From contig JADJIH010000028.1 of NCBI GenBank assembly GCA_016707115.1, positions 5,001 to 22,193 on the forward strand: a DNA stretch of 17,193 bases, written 5' to 3'. Source of the stretch: Ignavibacteriales bacterium. Its GTDB lineage: Bacteria > Bacteroidota > Ignavibacteria > Ignavibacteriales > Ignavibacteriaceae. The notes beneath the pieces were generated by a model. The model made no database searches. It saw only the letters and a list, made by a program, of their open reading frames with translations, and had not been told where the DNA came from. Positions 1 through 8,460 of the stretch are shown here, one piece after another. Position 1 is the first letter of the stretch. The number at the start of each line of letters is the position of its first letter. The position numbers and the translations under genes were made by a program.

Positions 1-207
<207 letters not shown>

Positions 208-306
208 ATTTAAATTCTAAATACAGATTTGATTTTCTCTTACAGGCTCACTCTTTCATTTTTTCATTTTATTTTATGTTGAATTAAGTTCAGAACAAGG
301 TTTAAA

Positions 307-424
<118 letters not shown>

Positions 425-432
425 TTTTTTTT

Positions 433-460
433 AATCCCGATCTATGATTGGGATTTTTTT
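433..460 (+). terminator. Rho-independent terminator of the rRNA operon
   Basis: Bases 433-442 (aatcccgatc) pair with 446-455 (gattgggatt) as a 10-bp stem with one G-U pair and a 3-nt loop. The 3' arm runs into an uninterrupted T run ending at 460. It lies 9 nt after the 5S gene, so it ends rrn transcription and insulates the ccoI operon downstream. Confidence 0.9.
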
Positions 461-496
461 ACCATCCGTTTAATCACTTCTCAGCATTGGGAATCT

Positions 497-511
497 ATTG
501 AGATTCTCAAT
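497..511. promoter_or_regulatory. 15-bp palindrome upstream of ccoI (possible operator)
   Basis: ATTGAGA (497-503) and TCTCAAT (505-511) are perfect 7-base inverted arms around one central base. A second, overlapping inverted repeat is GAATCT (491-496) with AGATTC (501-506). The site lies between the rrn terminator and ccoI, just upstream of a TATAAT-like hexamer, so it could be an operator. It resembles a CRP/FNR half-site (TTGAt/aTCAA), and FNR-type control of cbb3 operons is known elsewhere. However, the spacing here is odd-numbered rather than the usual 4 bases, so the assignment is weak. Confidence 0.35.
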
Positions 512-528
512 TCCATTAAAAAGAATTC

Positions 529-543
529 TATAATTTAAGTTTG
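529..543 (+). promoter_or_regulatory. Candidate promoter core for the cco operon
   Basis: A TATAAT hexamer (529-534) overlaps the start of TAAGTTTG (536-543), which matches the Bacteroidota -7 consensus TAnnTTTG. No convincing TTG -33 or -35 element sits at proper spacing upstream, so recruitment may need an activator. The leader to ccoI would be roughly 100 nt. A second TATAAT occurs at 602-607 with no good partner element. Confidence 0.35.
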
Positions 544-647
544 TGTTTTTAATTATTTATAAACTATTTAAATAATTTATATTTGGCACATTATTTTAGA
601 GTATAATTAGTTCATTATAAATCCGATTAAACTATATATCCTTATTT

Positions 648-3065
648 ATGGCTGCTGAAGAGATATTAAAATCTGAAATCTTATGTTATCACTGTGGTGA
701 TAACTGTAAAGATAAATCTATTTTTTTAGATGAGAAGATTTTCTGCTGCTCTGGGTGCAAAACAGTTTACGAAATTCTAAATCAAGGTGAACTCTGTACA
801 TATTATAATTTTAAACAAAACCCAGGAATTTCACCTAAGAACTTTGAATCTAAAAAGTTTGATTATCTGGATGATGCTGCAACAATAAATAAGTTATTAG
901 AATTTAAAGACGATAAAATTTCCAAAATCACTTTTTTCATTCCACAAATGCATTGCAGCTCTTGTATTTGGCTTCTTGAAAATCTGTTCAAACTAAATCC
1001 GGCAATAACAAACTCGACAGTTAATTTTGTGAGAAAAGAATTAAGTGTAAAATATCTCCACGAAAAAGTATCCTTAAAAGATGTTGTAGTTTTAATATCA
1101 TCAATAGGATATGAACCACAAATAAATTTAGACTCAGCTGAGAAGAAAATCCAAAAAAAATCCAATAAAGATCTATATTACAAAGTTGGTGTAGCCGGAT
1201 TTTGTTTTGGAAATATTATGATGTTTAGTTTTCCTGAATATTTTTCTATCACTGTTTCTGATGGACTGCTTAAAAGTTTTTTTGGATATCTAAATCTTCT
1301 TCTTTCTTTGCCTGTTTTCTTTTATTCAGCTTCTGATTATTTTATTTCAGCATACAAAGGATTGAAGAAAAAAATTATTAATATCGATGTTCCTCTTTCG
1401 TTGGGAATTTTGGTCTTATTTATTAGAAGTGTATATGAATTGTTGTTTCTTAGTCAAGCAGGATACTTTGATTCTTTAGCAGGATTAGTTTTCTTTTTGC
1501 TCATAGGAAAAATTTTGCAGGAGAAAACTTATGATGCAATGAATTTTGAACGCGATTACAAAGCATATTTCCCACTCGCAGCTACAATCAAACAAAATGA
1601 AATAGAAAAATCAATTCCTGTTTCCAACTTAATGATAGGGAATAGAATTCTTATTAGACAAAATGAAATTGTACCAGCAGATTCTATATTGATGAACGGT
1701 GATGGTTTAATTGATTACAGTTTTGTTTCAGGTGAATCTCATCCTGTACACAAAGTAAGTGGAGAAATAATTTATGCCGGCGGCAGACAAAAATCCGGAT
1801 TGATCGAACTTGAAGTAATCAAGGAAGTTTCGCAAAGTTATTTAACACAGCTTTGGAATAATGATACTTTTAATAAAAAGTCTGAAAGTCAGTTTACAAG
1901 TTTTTCAAATGCGGTAAGTAAATATTTTACAATTATAGTTTTGTTGATTGCTGTTATTGCAGCTGCTTTTTGGTATCAGACAAGTTCATTTATTGCAATT
2001 AATGTTTTCACTTCAGTATTGATTGTCGCTTGCCCTTGTGCACTTGCATTGTCAACTCCATTTACACTTGGTAACACGATGAGGATTTTTGGTAGAAATA
2101 AATTCTATTTAAAAAATTCTAATGTTGTTGAGATGTTAGCAAAAATAAATTCGGTTGTGTTTGATAAAACCGGAACGATTACTGAATCAGGAAAATCTGA
2201 TATTGTTTATTCAGGAAGAATATTAAATCCAACAGAATTAAAATGTATTAAATCTTTAGTACGCAGTTCTACACATCCATTAAGCAAAAAAATATTTGAT
2301 TCAATTGATGTGAAAGAATTTTTTCCTGTAACAAAGTTTAATGAGCCTACAGGTAAAGGTATTGAAGGTGTTGTTTATGGTTATCATATAAAAATTGGTT
2401 CCGCAGATTTTGTTAGTTCTAAAATAAGTGAAGATGATAAAGACAACGTAAAAACAAAAGTTTATATATCAACAAATAATGAAGTTGTTGGATATTTTAC
2501 TTTTTCAAATTCTTATCGTGATGGAATAAATTCACTTGTTAAAAAATTGTCATCTGAGTATCAACTTTCCTTACTCTCCGGAGATAACAATGGTGAGAAA
2601 GAAAATCTTTTAAAAATATTTGATGACGAATCTCAACTTCACTTCAAACAATCACCAGAAGATAAATTGCTGTTTGTAAAAAGTTTACAATCTGAAAATA
2701 AAAAAGTATTAATGATTGGCGATGGGTTGAATGATGCCGGTGCATTAAGTCAAAGTGATGTTGGCGTATCAGTTACTGATGATATAAGTAATTTTACCCC
2801 TGCCTGCGACGCAATAATTGATTCGGGGCAATTAAAAAACTTTATGAATTATTTACATTTTTCCAAAACCAGTTTATATATTATCCATCTAAATTTTTTA
2901 ATTTCATTTATTTATAATCTTATTGGATTAAGTTTTGCGATTCAAGGATTACTTTCCCCATTAATCGCTGCGGTGCTTATGCCTGTAAGTTCAATCACTG
3001 TGGTTTTATTTGCAACATTAGCAACAAATTTTATAGCTAAGAGAAGAGGTTTGTTATCTCAGTAA
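648..3065 (+). CDS. ccoI: Copper-exporting P1B-type ATPase, cbb3 oxidase assembly (CcoI/FixI)
   Basis: An inner-membrane ATPase of 805 residues that moves Cu(I) out of the cytoplasm to supply the CuB centre of cbb3 oxidase. The N-terminus has a cysteine-rich metal-binding domain (C13, C16, C20, C33, C34, C37) typical of FixI-type pumps. An HMA domain follows, with MHCSSC at 101-106. The membrane CPC motif is at 462-464 and the SGES actuator motif at 361-364. The phosphorylation site DKTGT is at 506-510 and the hinge GDGLND at 691-696. All catalytic motifs are intact. The ATG at 648 is preceded by AT-rich sequence without a Shine-Dalgarno, as usual in this phylum. It heads the cco cluster, ending 5 nt before ccoS. 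CopA-type copper resistance is the alternative, but neighbours and the N-terminal domain favour CcoI. Confidence 0.95.
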   Translation: MAAEEILKSEILCYHCGDNCKDKSIFLDEKIFCCSGCKTVYEILNQGELCTYYNFKQNPGISPKNFESKKFDYLDDAATINKLLEFKDDKISKITFFIPQMHCSSCIWLLENLFKLNPAITNSTVNFVRKELSVKYLHEKVSLKDVVVLISSIGYEPQINLDSAEKKIQKKSNKDLYYKVGVAGFCFGNIMMFSFPEYFSITVSDGLLKSFFGYLNLLLSLPVFFYSASDYFISAYKGLKKKIINIDVPLSLGILVLFIRSVYELLFLSQAGYFDSLAGLVFFLLIGKILQEKTYDAMNFERDYKAYFPLAATIKQNEIEKSIPVSNLMIGNRILIRQNEIVPADSILMNGDGLIDYSFVSGESHPVHKVSGEIIYAGGRQKSGLIELEVIKEVSQSYLTQLWNNDTFNKKSESQFTSFSNAVSKYFTIIVLLIAVIAAAFWYQTSSFIAINVFTSVLIVACPCALALSTPFTLGNTMRIFGRNKFYLKNSNVVEMLAKINSVVFDKTGTITESGKSDIVYSGRILNPTELKCIKSLVRSSTHPLSKKIFDSIDVKEFFPVTKFNEPTGKGIEGVVYGYHIKIGSADFVSSKISEDDKDNVKTKVYISTNNEVVGYFTFSNSYRDGINSLVKKLSSEYQLSLLSGDNNGEKENLLKIFDDESQLHFKQSPEDKLLFVKSLQSENKKVLMIGDGLNDAGALSQSDVGVSVTDDISNFTPACDAIIDSGQLKNFMNYLHFSKTSLYIIHLNFLISFIYNLIGLSFAIQGLLSPLIAAVLMPVSSITVVLFATLATNFIAKRRGLLSQ

Positions 3066-3070
3066 TTGTT

Positions 3071-3256
3071 GTGCTAATCGGATTTAGTTTATTTGTAGCA
3101 ATAGGTTTTTTAGTTGCGTTTTTGTGGAGTGTAAAAAGTGGTCAATATTCAGATACATATACTCCTTCAGTACGAATGTTATTTGAAGACGAAAAATCAA
3201 AAAAAGAAAAAGAATCTGTAAAAGAATTAAAAGAAGAAAAAAAACATGATAATTAA
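3071..3256 (+). CDS. ccoS: cbb3-type cytochrome oxidase assembly protein CcoS
   Basis: A 61-residue protein with one N-terminal membrane helix (about residues 2-20), then WSVKSGQYSD (19-28) and a lysine/glutamate-rich cytoplasmic tail. The helix followed by a W..(K)SGQY(D/S)D segment is the CcoS signature. In proteobacteria CcoS is required for inserting heme b and CuB into CcoN. The start is a GTG 5 nt after the ccoI stop, and no ATG precedes the membrane helix. It is placed between the copper pump and the catalytic subunit, as in other cco clusters. Confidence 0.92.
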   Translation: MLIGFSLFVAIGFLVAFLWSVKSGQYSDTYTPSVRMLFEDEKSKKEKESVKELKEEKKHDN

Positions 3257-3271
3257 CTTACAACTTCAATT

Positions 3272-3278
3272 AAAGGAG
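3272..3278 (+). promoter_or_regulatory. Strong Shine-Dalgarno for ccoNO
   Basis: AAAGGAG sits 5 nt before the ATG at 3284. It is the clearest ribosome binding site in the window, where most starts lack one, and probably raises synthesis of the oxidase core relative to the assembly genes upstream. Confidence 0.8.
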
Positions 3279-3283
3279 CCCTT

Positions 3284-5404
3284 ATGCAGTTAGAAAAGTT
3301 CAGCTACGATAATAAAATCGTAAGAGACTTTACTATAGCATCATTGGTATTCGGTGTGGTGGGAATGCTTGTTGGTGTGCTTATTGCAAGCCAGCTATTT
3401 GCCCCTGAACTGAATTTCAGTATTCCGTTTTTAACATTCGGAAGAATTCGTCCTTTGCATACCAATGCTGTTATTTTTGCTTTTGTTGGAAACGCGATTT
3501 TTGCCGGAATCTATTATTCGCTTCCAAGACTTCTTAAAACCCCAATGTTTAGTACATTACTAAGCAGAATTCACTTCTGGGGCTGGCAATTAATTATTGT
3601 TGCTGCTGCTATTAGTCTTCCGTTAGGAATGACAACCAGTAAAGAATATGCTGAACTCGAATGGCCAATTGATATTGCAATAACTCTTATCTGGGTTGTT
3701 TTTGGTATCAATATGATAGGAACATTAATTAAGAGAAGAGAAAAACATATTTATGTTGCAATTTGGTTTTACATTGCAACATGGGTTACAGTCGCTGTTC
3801 TGCATATAGTTAACTCATTTGAAATTCCTGTAAGTTTATTTAAAAGTTATTCTTTATATGCAGGTGTTCAGGATGCTTTAGTACAGTGGTGGTATGGACA
3901 TAATGCAGTAGCATTTTTCTTAACCACTCCATATTTAGGTTTGATGTATTACTACTTGCCTAAAGCTGCAAACAGACCTGTTTACTCTTACAAACTTTCA
4001 ATCATACATTTCTGGGCATTGATATTTTTATATATCTGGGCTGGTCCTCATCATTTACTATATTCTGCTTTACCAGATTGGGCTCAATCACTAGGAACAG
4101 TTTTTTCAATTATGTTGATAGCTCCTAGTTGGGGCGGTATGATAAACGGACTCTTAACCTTACGCGGTGCCTGGGATAGAGTACGAGAAGATCCGATTTT
4201 AAAATTTATGGTAGTAGCAGTTACAGCATACGGTATGTCCACATTTGAAGGTCCGATGTTATCATTAAAAAATGTAAATGCTATTGCACACTTTACAGAT
4301 TGGATTGTTGCACACGTTCATATCGGCGCACTCGGCTGGAACGGATTTTTAACTGCGGGAATGTTTTATTGGTTAATCCCTAAAATATTTAAAACAGAAC
4401 TGTATTCTAAAAAGATGGCCAACGTTCACTTCTGGGTTGGAACACTTGGAATGGTATTCTACGCATCAGCAATGTACTGGTCAGGTGTTGCTCAATCATT
4501 AATGTGGAAACAATTTAATGATATGGGAATGTTACAGTATCCAAATTTTTTAGAAACCACACTTCAGATAATTCCAATGTACATTATTAGAGCATTTGGT
4601 GGTACTTTGTACTTAGTTGGAATGCTAATGATGGTTTACAATCTTACCAAAACAATGATGGCTGGAAAACTTGTTGCAAATGAAGAAGCTGAAGCTGCTC
4701 CAATGCACAAAGAAGAGAAAGAAAAAATTTCACATCGCTGGTTAGAAGGAAAACCAATTTACTTTTTAGTTGTATCGCTGGTTGTAATTTTAATCGGTGG
4801 TATTGTAGAATTTGTTCCAACATTTTTAGTTAAATCAAATATCCCTACAATCGCTTCAGTAAAACCTTACACTCCACTTGAGTTACAAGGTCGTGATTTA
4901 TATATACGAGAAGCTTGTAACAGTTGTCACTCACAGCTTGTTCGTCCTTTCAGATCTGAAACTGAAAGATATGGTGAATACTCAAAAGCAGGTGAGTATG
5001 TTTATGATCATCCATTTTTGTGGGGATCAAAACGTACCGGACCTGATCTGCAAAGAGAAGGTGGAAAATATCCAAACCTATGGCATTATCTGCATATGGA
5101 AAATCCACGCTCAATGTCTCCGGGATCAATTATGCCTCCATATCCTTGGTTGATTGAGAATACTTTGGATATTTCTTTAACTCCAAATAAAATTAATGCT
5201 TTAAGAAGTATAGGTGTTCCTTATCCGGAAGGATATGAAAATCAGGCTAATGATGATTTGATGAAACAGGCAGAAGCTATTGCAATTGATTTGCAAAAAA
5301 ATGGTGTACCTGCTGAAGCTGATAAAGAAATTATTGCGTTGATTGCATATCTTCAAAGATTAGGTACAGACATAAAAGCAAAACCAGTTGTAGAAAACAG
5401 ATAG
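3284..5404 (+). CDS. ccoNO: cbb3 cytochrome c oxidase fused subunits I-II (CcoN-CcoO)
   Basis: A 706-residue fusion of the catalytic subunit CcoN (about 1-465) and the monoheme subunit CcoO (about 488-706). CcoN reduces O2 to water and pumps protons. All expected ligands are present: H59 and H346 for low-spin heme b, H344 for heme b3, and H206, H256 and H257 for CuB. Y250 is the helix-VII tyrosine that is cross-linked to a CuB histidine in characterised cbb3 enzymes, and E322 is the conserved FEGP glutamate. A charged linker (about 466-487) leads to one membrane helix (about 491-513). A c-type heme site follows at CNSCH (545-549), with M617 in IMPPYPW as the likely axial ligand. The fusion is typical of Bacteroidota-type clusters, whereas proteobacteria have separate genes. 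The reading frame is continuous through the linker. Confidence 0.97.
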   Translation: MQLEKFSYDNKIVRDFTIASLVFGVVGMLVGVLIASQLFAPELNFSIPFLTFGRIRPLHTNAVIFAFVGNAIFAGIYYSLPRLLKTPMFSTLLSRIHFWGWQLIIVAAAISLPLGMTTSKEYAELEWPIDIAITLIWVVFGINMIGTLIKRREKHIYVAIWFYIATWVTVAVLHIVNSFEIPVSLFKSYSLYAGVQDALVQWWYGHNAVAFFLTTPYLGLMYYYLPKAANRPVYSYKLSIIHFWALIFLYIWAGPHHLLYSALPDWAQSLGTVFSIMLIAPSWGGMINGLLTLRGAWDRVREDPILKFMVVAVTAYGMSTFEGPMLSLKNVNAIAHFTDWIVAHVHIGALGWNGFLTAGMFYWLIPKIFKTELYSKKMANVHFWVGTLGMVFYASAMYWSGVAQSLMWKQFNDMGMLQYPNFLETTLQIIPMYIIRAFGGTLYLVGMLMMVYNLTKTMMAGKLVANEEAEAAPMHKEEKEKISHRWLEGKPIYFLVVSLVVILIGGIVEFVPTFLVKSNIPTIASVKPYTPLELQGRDLYIREACNSCHSQLVRPFRSETERYGEYSKAGEYVYDHPFLWGSKRTGPDLQREGGKYPNLWHYLHMENPRSMSPGSIMPPYPWLIENTLDISLTPNKINALRSIGVPYPEGYENQANDDLMKQAEAIAIDLQKNGVPAEADKEIIALIAYLQRLGTDIKAKPVVENR

Positions 5405-5411
5405 GTAAAAA

Positions 5412-5621
5412 ATGTATAAAGAAATCTTACAATCAATAGAAGGTGTTTCAATATATCCGATCATTTCGTTGGTTGTATTTGTTTTGTTCTTTGCCATTAT
5501 ACTTATCTGGATGTTTAAGGTAGATAAAAATTACATTAAAAAAATGGAAAATCTTCCTTTTGAAAAAGAGGAAGAAAATAATTTTAACAATACAGGTGAT
5601 TTATATGAGAAAAAAGTTTAA
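5412..5621 (+). CDS. ccoQ: Small cbb3 oxidase subunit, CcoQ/FixQ-like
   Basis: A 69-residue protein starting 7 nt after the ccoNO stop. It has one membrane helix (about 17-36) ending in a basic VDKNYIKKM segment, then an acidic, asparagine-rich tail. Size, topology and position between ccoNO and ccoP fit CcoQ, a subunit that stabilises the cbb3 complex. Sequence conservation in this family is low, so position carries much of the weight. Its end overlaps the chosen ccoP start by 17 nt, suggesting translational coupling. Confidence 0.8.
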   Translation: MYKEILQSIEGVSIYPIISLVVFVLFFAIILIWMFKVDKNYIKKMENLPFEKEEENNFNNTGDLYEKKV

Positions 5622-6462
5622 TCATTTCACCGTTTTACTTGCGGCTTTGATAGTGATATTTTCATCACCCATCTTTGCTGCGGGTGAATCTGATTTCCCA
5701 CCTTCATATTATGATATCGTGGCAATGTTTCTGATAGCAATTATCATAATAGGTTTTACTGCAATAGTTTACTACGAAGGAAGAAAAGGTGTTGCAGAGG
5801 AAGAAGAAGTTTTAGTTAAACAACCTTCTGCATTTGCAAAATTTAGAAGAGCTATTACAAAAACAACTCCGGTTGAAACAGAACATGAGTTGTTATTAAA
5901 TCATGATTATGATGGAATAAAAGAATTAGACAGTCAAATTCCACCATGGTTTTTATGGTTGTTTTATATTACAATTTTCTTTTCGATAGTTTATATGCTC
6001 GATTATCACGTTTTTAATTCAAGTCCTTTACAGGATGAAGAATATCAATTACAGGTAAAACAAGCAGAAGTTGAAAGAGCTGCATTAATGAATTCAGGTG
6101 CATTTCTTAATGAAGAATCCGTAACTCTATTAACAGATGCTGCGGCTATCGATGCAGGCAAACAAATCTTTGCAACAAATTGTGTTGCTTGTCATACTGC
6201 TGATGGAGGAGGATTAGTTGGTCCAAATCTTACGGATGATTATTGGATACATGGCGGTGGAATAAAAAACATATTTAAAACAATTAAATATGGCGTTGTT
6301 GCAAAAGGAATGATTAGCTGGCAAAGTCAGCTTAATCCGAAACAGATGCAGGATGTTTCAAGCTATATTATCTCGTTGCATGGAACAACTCCCGCAAATC
6401 CCAAAGCACCGGAAGGAACTATCTGGAAAGAATCTGATTCAACTGCTGTTGCATCAAACTAA
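5605..6462 (+). CDS. ccoP: cbb3 oxidase subunit III, monoheme cytochrome c (CcoP)
   Basis: I start this 285-residue protein at 5605 rather than at an in-frame ATG at 5560. From 5605 it has a normal signal-like N-terminus (MRKK, hydrophobic 8-24, AAG) and an AGGTGAT ribosome binding site nearby. After it come a membrane helix (about 34-56) and a FixP_N segment (DGIKELD..IPPWF) entering a second helix (about 115-134). A single cytochrome c domain closes the protein, with CVACH at 193-197 and M236 as probable axial ligand. CcoP passes electrons from periplasmic or membrane donors to CcoO. Proteobacterial CcoP has two c-type hemes; only one CxxCH exists here. No frameshift or cut explains the absence. 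Confidence 0.93.
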   Translation: MRKKFNHFTVLLAALIVIFSSPIFAAGESDFPPSYYDIVAMFLIAIIIIGFTAIVYYEGRKGVAEEEEVLVKQPSAFAKFRRAITKTTPVETEHELLLNHDYDGIKELDSQIPPWFLWLFYITIFFSIVYMLDYHVFNSSPLQDEEYQLQVKQAEVERAALMNSGAFLNEESVTLLTDAAAIDAGKQIFATNCVACHTADGGGLVGPNLTDDYWIHGGGIKNIFKTIKYGVVAKGMISWQSQLNPKQMQDVSSYIISLHGTTPANPKAPEGTIWKESDSTAVASN

Positions 6463-6486
6463 CGTTGTTAAAAAATAGAGTATTAA

Positions 6487-7917
6487 ATGGAAACGAATGA
6501 CAAGCAAATTGCAGAAGAAAAACAAGAATACAGAAACCAACTTGCAACAGTAACTGATGATGGAAAGCGTAAATGGGTTTACCCGAAGAAACCTTCGGGT
6601 AAATTTTATAATGCAAGAACTATACTTAGTTTTTTTCTGCTTGCATTTTTAATTATTGTTCCATTTATTAAAGTTAATGGTCATCAGTTTCTTCTGTTTG
6701 ATTTTTTAAACAGAAATTTTATTCTCTTCGGTATTCCATTTGGTCCGCACGATTTTCATCTCTTTGTTCTTGCAATGATTTCAATAATAGTTTTTGTAAT
6801 TCTTTTCACTGTTGTATTTGGCAGAATATTTTGTGGTTGGGCCTGTCCTCAAACAATTTTTATGGAAATGGTTTTCCGTAAAATTGAATATTGGATTGAA
6901 GGTGACGCAAAAGATCAGCGCAAGCTTGATGCTGAAGAATGGAATAGTAAAAAACTTTTTAAAAAAGGTTTGAAAAATGTTGTTTTCTTTATCATTGCAT
7001 TTTTTATTGCTCACATATTTTTATCCTACATTATCAGTATGGATAAAGTTATATCAATTATTACACAACCGCCGAGCGCACACTTAAGTGGATTTGTTGC
7101 AATCATTGCATTTTCACTAATCTTTTATTGGGTATTCTCATTCTTTCGTGAACAAGCGTGTACAATTGTTTGTCCTTACGGAAGATTGCAGGGAGTTTTA
7201 CTTGATCAGGATTCTCTTGTTATTGCTTATGATTATAAACGAGGCGAACCAAGAGGTAAGCTTAAAAAAGGTGATGAATCATCTTCGAAAGGTGATTGTA
7301 TTGATTGCGGATTGTGTGTTGATGTTTGCCCAACAGGAATTGATATAAGAAACGGAATTCAGTTAGAATGTGTAAACTGTACTGCTTGTATTGATGCTTG
7401 TGATGCAGTGATGGAAAAAATAAATAAGCCCAAAAATCTCGTCAGATATGATTCACTTAATGGGATTGAAAATAAAACTAAACTAAGATTTACTCCAAGA
7501 ATGATGCTTTACTCAGTTATTCTTGTTGTACTCATCAGTGTACTTGGCTATTTATTATCTGTTAGAACTGATTATTCGGTAAATATTTTAAGAACACCGG
7601 GAATGTTGTTCCAGGAACAGCCCAATGGAAAAGTAAGCAATGTTTATGATCTTAATATTGTAAATAAAACTTTTAACGAAACTGCAGTAAAGCTAAAACT
7701 TGAAAATCCAGCTACGGGCGAATTAAAATTGGTTGGAAAAGATATTACTTTAAAATCTCAGGAAATTGTAGAAACAAAATTTTTAGTTATGCTTGATAAA
7801 TCAAACTTGAAAAAAATGAACACCCCGATTGAAATTGGTGTTTATGATGGAGATAAATTAATTAAGAAAGTTAAGACTTCGTTCTTAGGACCAGTAGAAA
7901 AAAATGAGCAAAAGTAA
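6487..7917 (+). CDS. ccoG: CcoG/FixG/RdxA-type membrane iron-sulfur cupric reductase
   Basis: A 476-residue membrane protein with a polyferredoxin core. Membrane helices lie near 45-64, 88-112, 163-185 and 200-220, with another near 340-358. Motifs are CGWACP (C116, C120) and CTIVCPYGRLQ (C225, C229). Two [4Fe-4S] binding sets follow, C271/C274/C277/C281 and C295/C298/C301/C305. The C-terminal ~110 residues are a FixG-type Ig-like periplasmic domain. CcoG was shown in Rhodobacter to reduce Cu(II) to Cu(I), making copper usable for cbb3 assembly. The ATG at 6487 follows ccoP by 24 nt. The 3' end overlaps ccoH by 14 nt. Confidence 0.95.
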   Translation: METNDKQIAEEKQEYRNQLATVTDDGKRKWVYPKKPSGKFYNARTILSFFLLAFLIIVPFIKVNGHQFLLFDFLNRNFILFGIPFGPHDFHLFVLAMISIIVFVILFTVVFGRIFCGWACPQTIFMEMVFRKIEYWIEGDAKDQRKLDAEEWNSKKLFKKGLKNVVFFIIAFFIAHIFLSYIISMDKVISIITQPPSAHLSGFVAIIAFSLIFYWVFSFFREQACTIVCPYGRLQGVLLDQDSLVIAYDYKRGEPRGKLKKGDESSSKGDCIDCGLCVDVCPTGIDIRNGIQLECVNCTACIDACDAVMEKINKPKNLVRYDSLNGIENKTKLRFTPRMMLYSVILVVLISVLGYLLSVRTDYSVNILRTPGMLFQEQPNGKVSNVYDLNIVNKTFNETAVKLKLENPATGELKLVGKDITLKSQEIVETKFLVMLDKSNLKKMNTPIEIGVYDGDKLIKKVKTSFLGPVEKNEQK

Positions 7918-8356
7918 ATTTAATTGGGGAACAGGAATTCTGATTACAATAATCGTTTTTATGGTTATTACGATTGGAACAGTTGTGTTTTTAATGAATC
8001 AAGATGTTGATTTGGTTGCAAGTGATTACTACAATAAAGGCATTCAACATCAGGAACAGATTGATAGAGTGAATAGAACTAATGAAATGGTTGAAAAAGT
8101 TTTAATTAATCCCGGGAATGGTTTTGTTATATTTATTTTCCCAAAATCTTCAGCTCAAAAAAGTTTAAAAGGCACAATTCAATTTTATCGTCCATCAGAT
8201 TCCAAAAAAGATTTTTCTATTCCTCTTTCTGTTGATACAAGTGGACAGCAAATAATTTCTACACAAAGTATTGCTAAAGGTTACTGGAAAGTAAAAGTTG
8301 ATTGGACTCAAGATTCTATTGAGTATTATAAAGAAAGTTCTTTTGTAATAAATTAA
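7904..8356 (+). CDS. ccoH: cbb3 oxidase assembly protein CcoH/FixH
   Basis: A 150-residue protein with one N-terminal helix (about 11-31), the FixH-type stretch DLVASDYYNKGIQHQEQ (36-52), and a beta-rich periplasmic domain ending in a YWKVKVDW strand. CcoH stably joins the cbb3 complex and is required for its assembly in purple bacteria. It overlaps ccoG by 14 nt, so the two are probably translated together. It is the last gene of the uninterrupted cco block; a palindromic repeat begins 5 nt after its stop. Confidence 0.9.
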   Translation: MSKSKFNWGTGILITIIVFMVITIGTVVFLMNQDVDLVASDYYNKGIQHQEQIDRVNRTNEMVEKVLINPGNGFVIFIFPKSSAQKSLKGTIQFYRPSDSKKDFSIPLSVDTSGQQIISTQSIAKGYWKVKVDWTQDSIEYYKESSFVIN

Positions 8357-8361
8357 ATTAA

Positions 8362-8460
8362 GTCATTGCGAGGAATCTTCGACGAAACAATCTGTTTAAC
8401 TATTTGTTATAAATGTTTAGACAGATTGCTTCATCCAGATGAATTGGGATTCGCAATGAC
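8362..8460. repeat. 99-bp imperfect palindromic intergenic element
   Basis: The ends GTCATTGCGA (8362-8371) and TCGCAATGAC (8451-8460) are perfect 10-bp inverted repeats. An inner pair is GAAACAATCTGTTTAA (8384-8399) against TTAGACAGATTGCTTC (8417-8432), pairing at 14 of 16 positions. The left arm is about 6 bases shorter than the right. The centre (8400-8416) is AT-rich. The arms resemble a scattered genomic repeat I associate with many Bacteroidota and related genomes (GTCATTGCGAG..GAAGCAATCTG). That resemblance is from memory, not a search. There is no coding capacity. It lies between ccoH and the next gene and would fold as a long hairpin in the transcript. Confidence 0.85.

Noticed and set aside
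208..306. Possible tRNA or small RNA in the 23S-5S spacer
   Set aside because: The spacer is only about 100 nt, AT-rich, and shows no cloverleaf or T-loop motif.
583..607. Sigma-54-like TTGGCAC, or sigma-70 pair TTGGCA / TATAAT
   Set aside because: The GC of the -12 element is missing for sigma-54, and the gap to TATAAT is only 13 bp for sigma-70.
4878..5153. 91-codon + strand reading frame inside ccoNO
   Set aside because: It overlaps the CcoO heme and membrane-proximal region in another frame; the strong family match belongs to ccoNO, and the product looks like no known protein.
5560..5604. Upstream in-frame ATG giving CcoP 15 extra residues
   Set aside because: It would overlap ccoQ by 62 nt and put a long charged segment before the signal-like sequence. 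The ATG at 5605 has a ribosome binding site and a normal signal peptide N-terminus.
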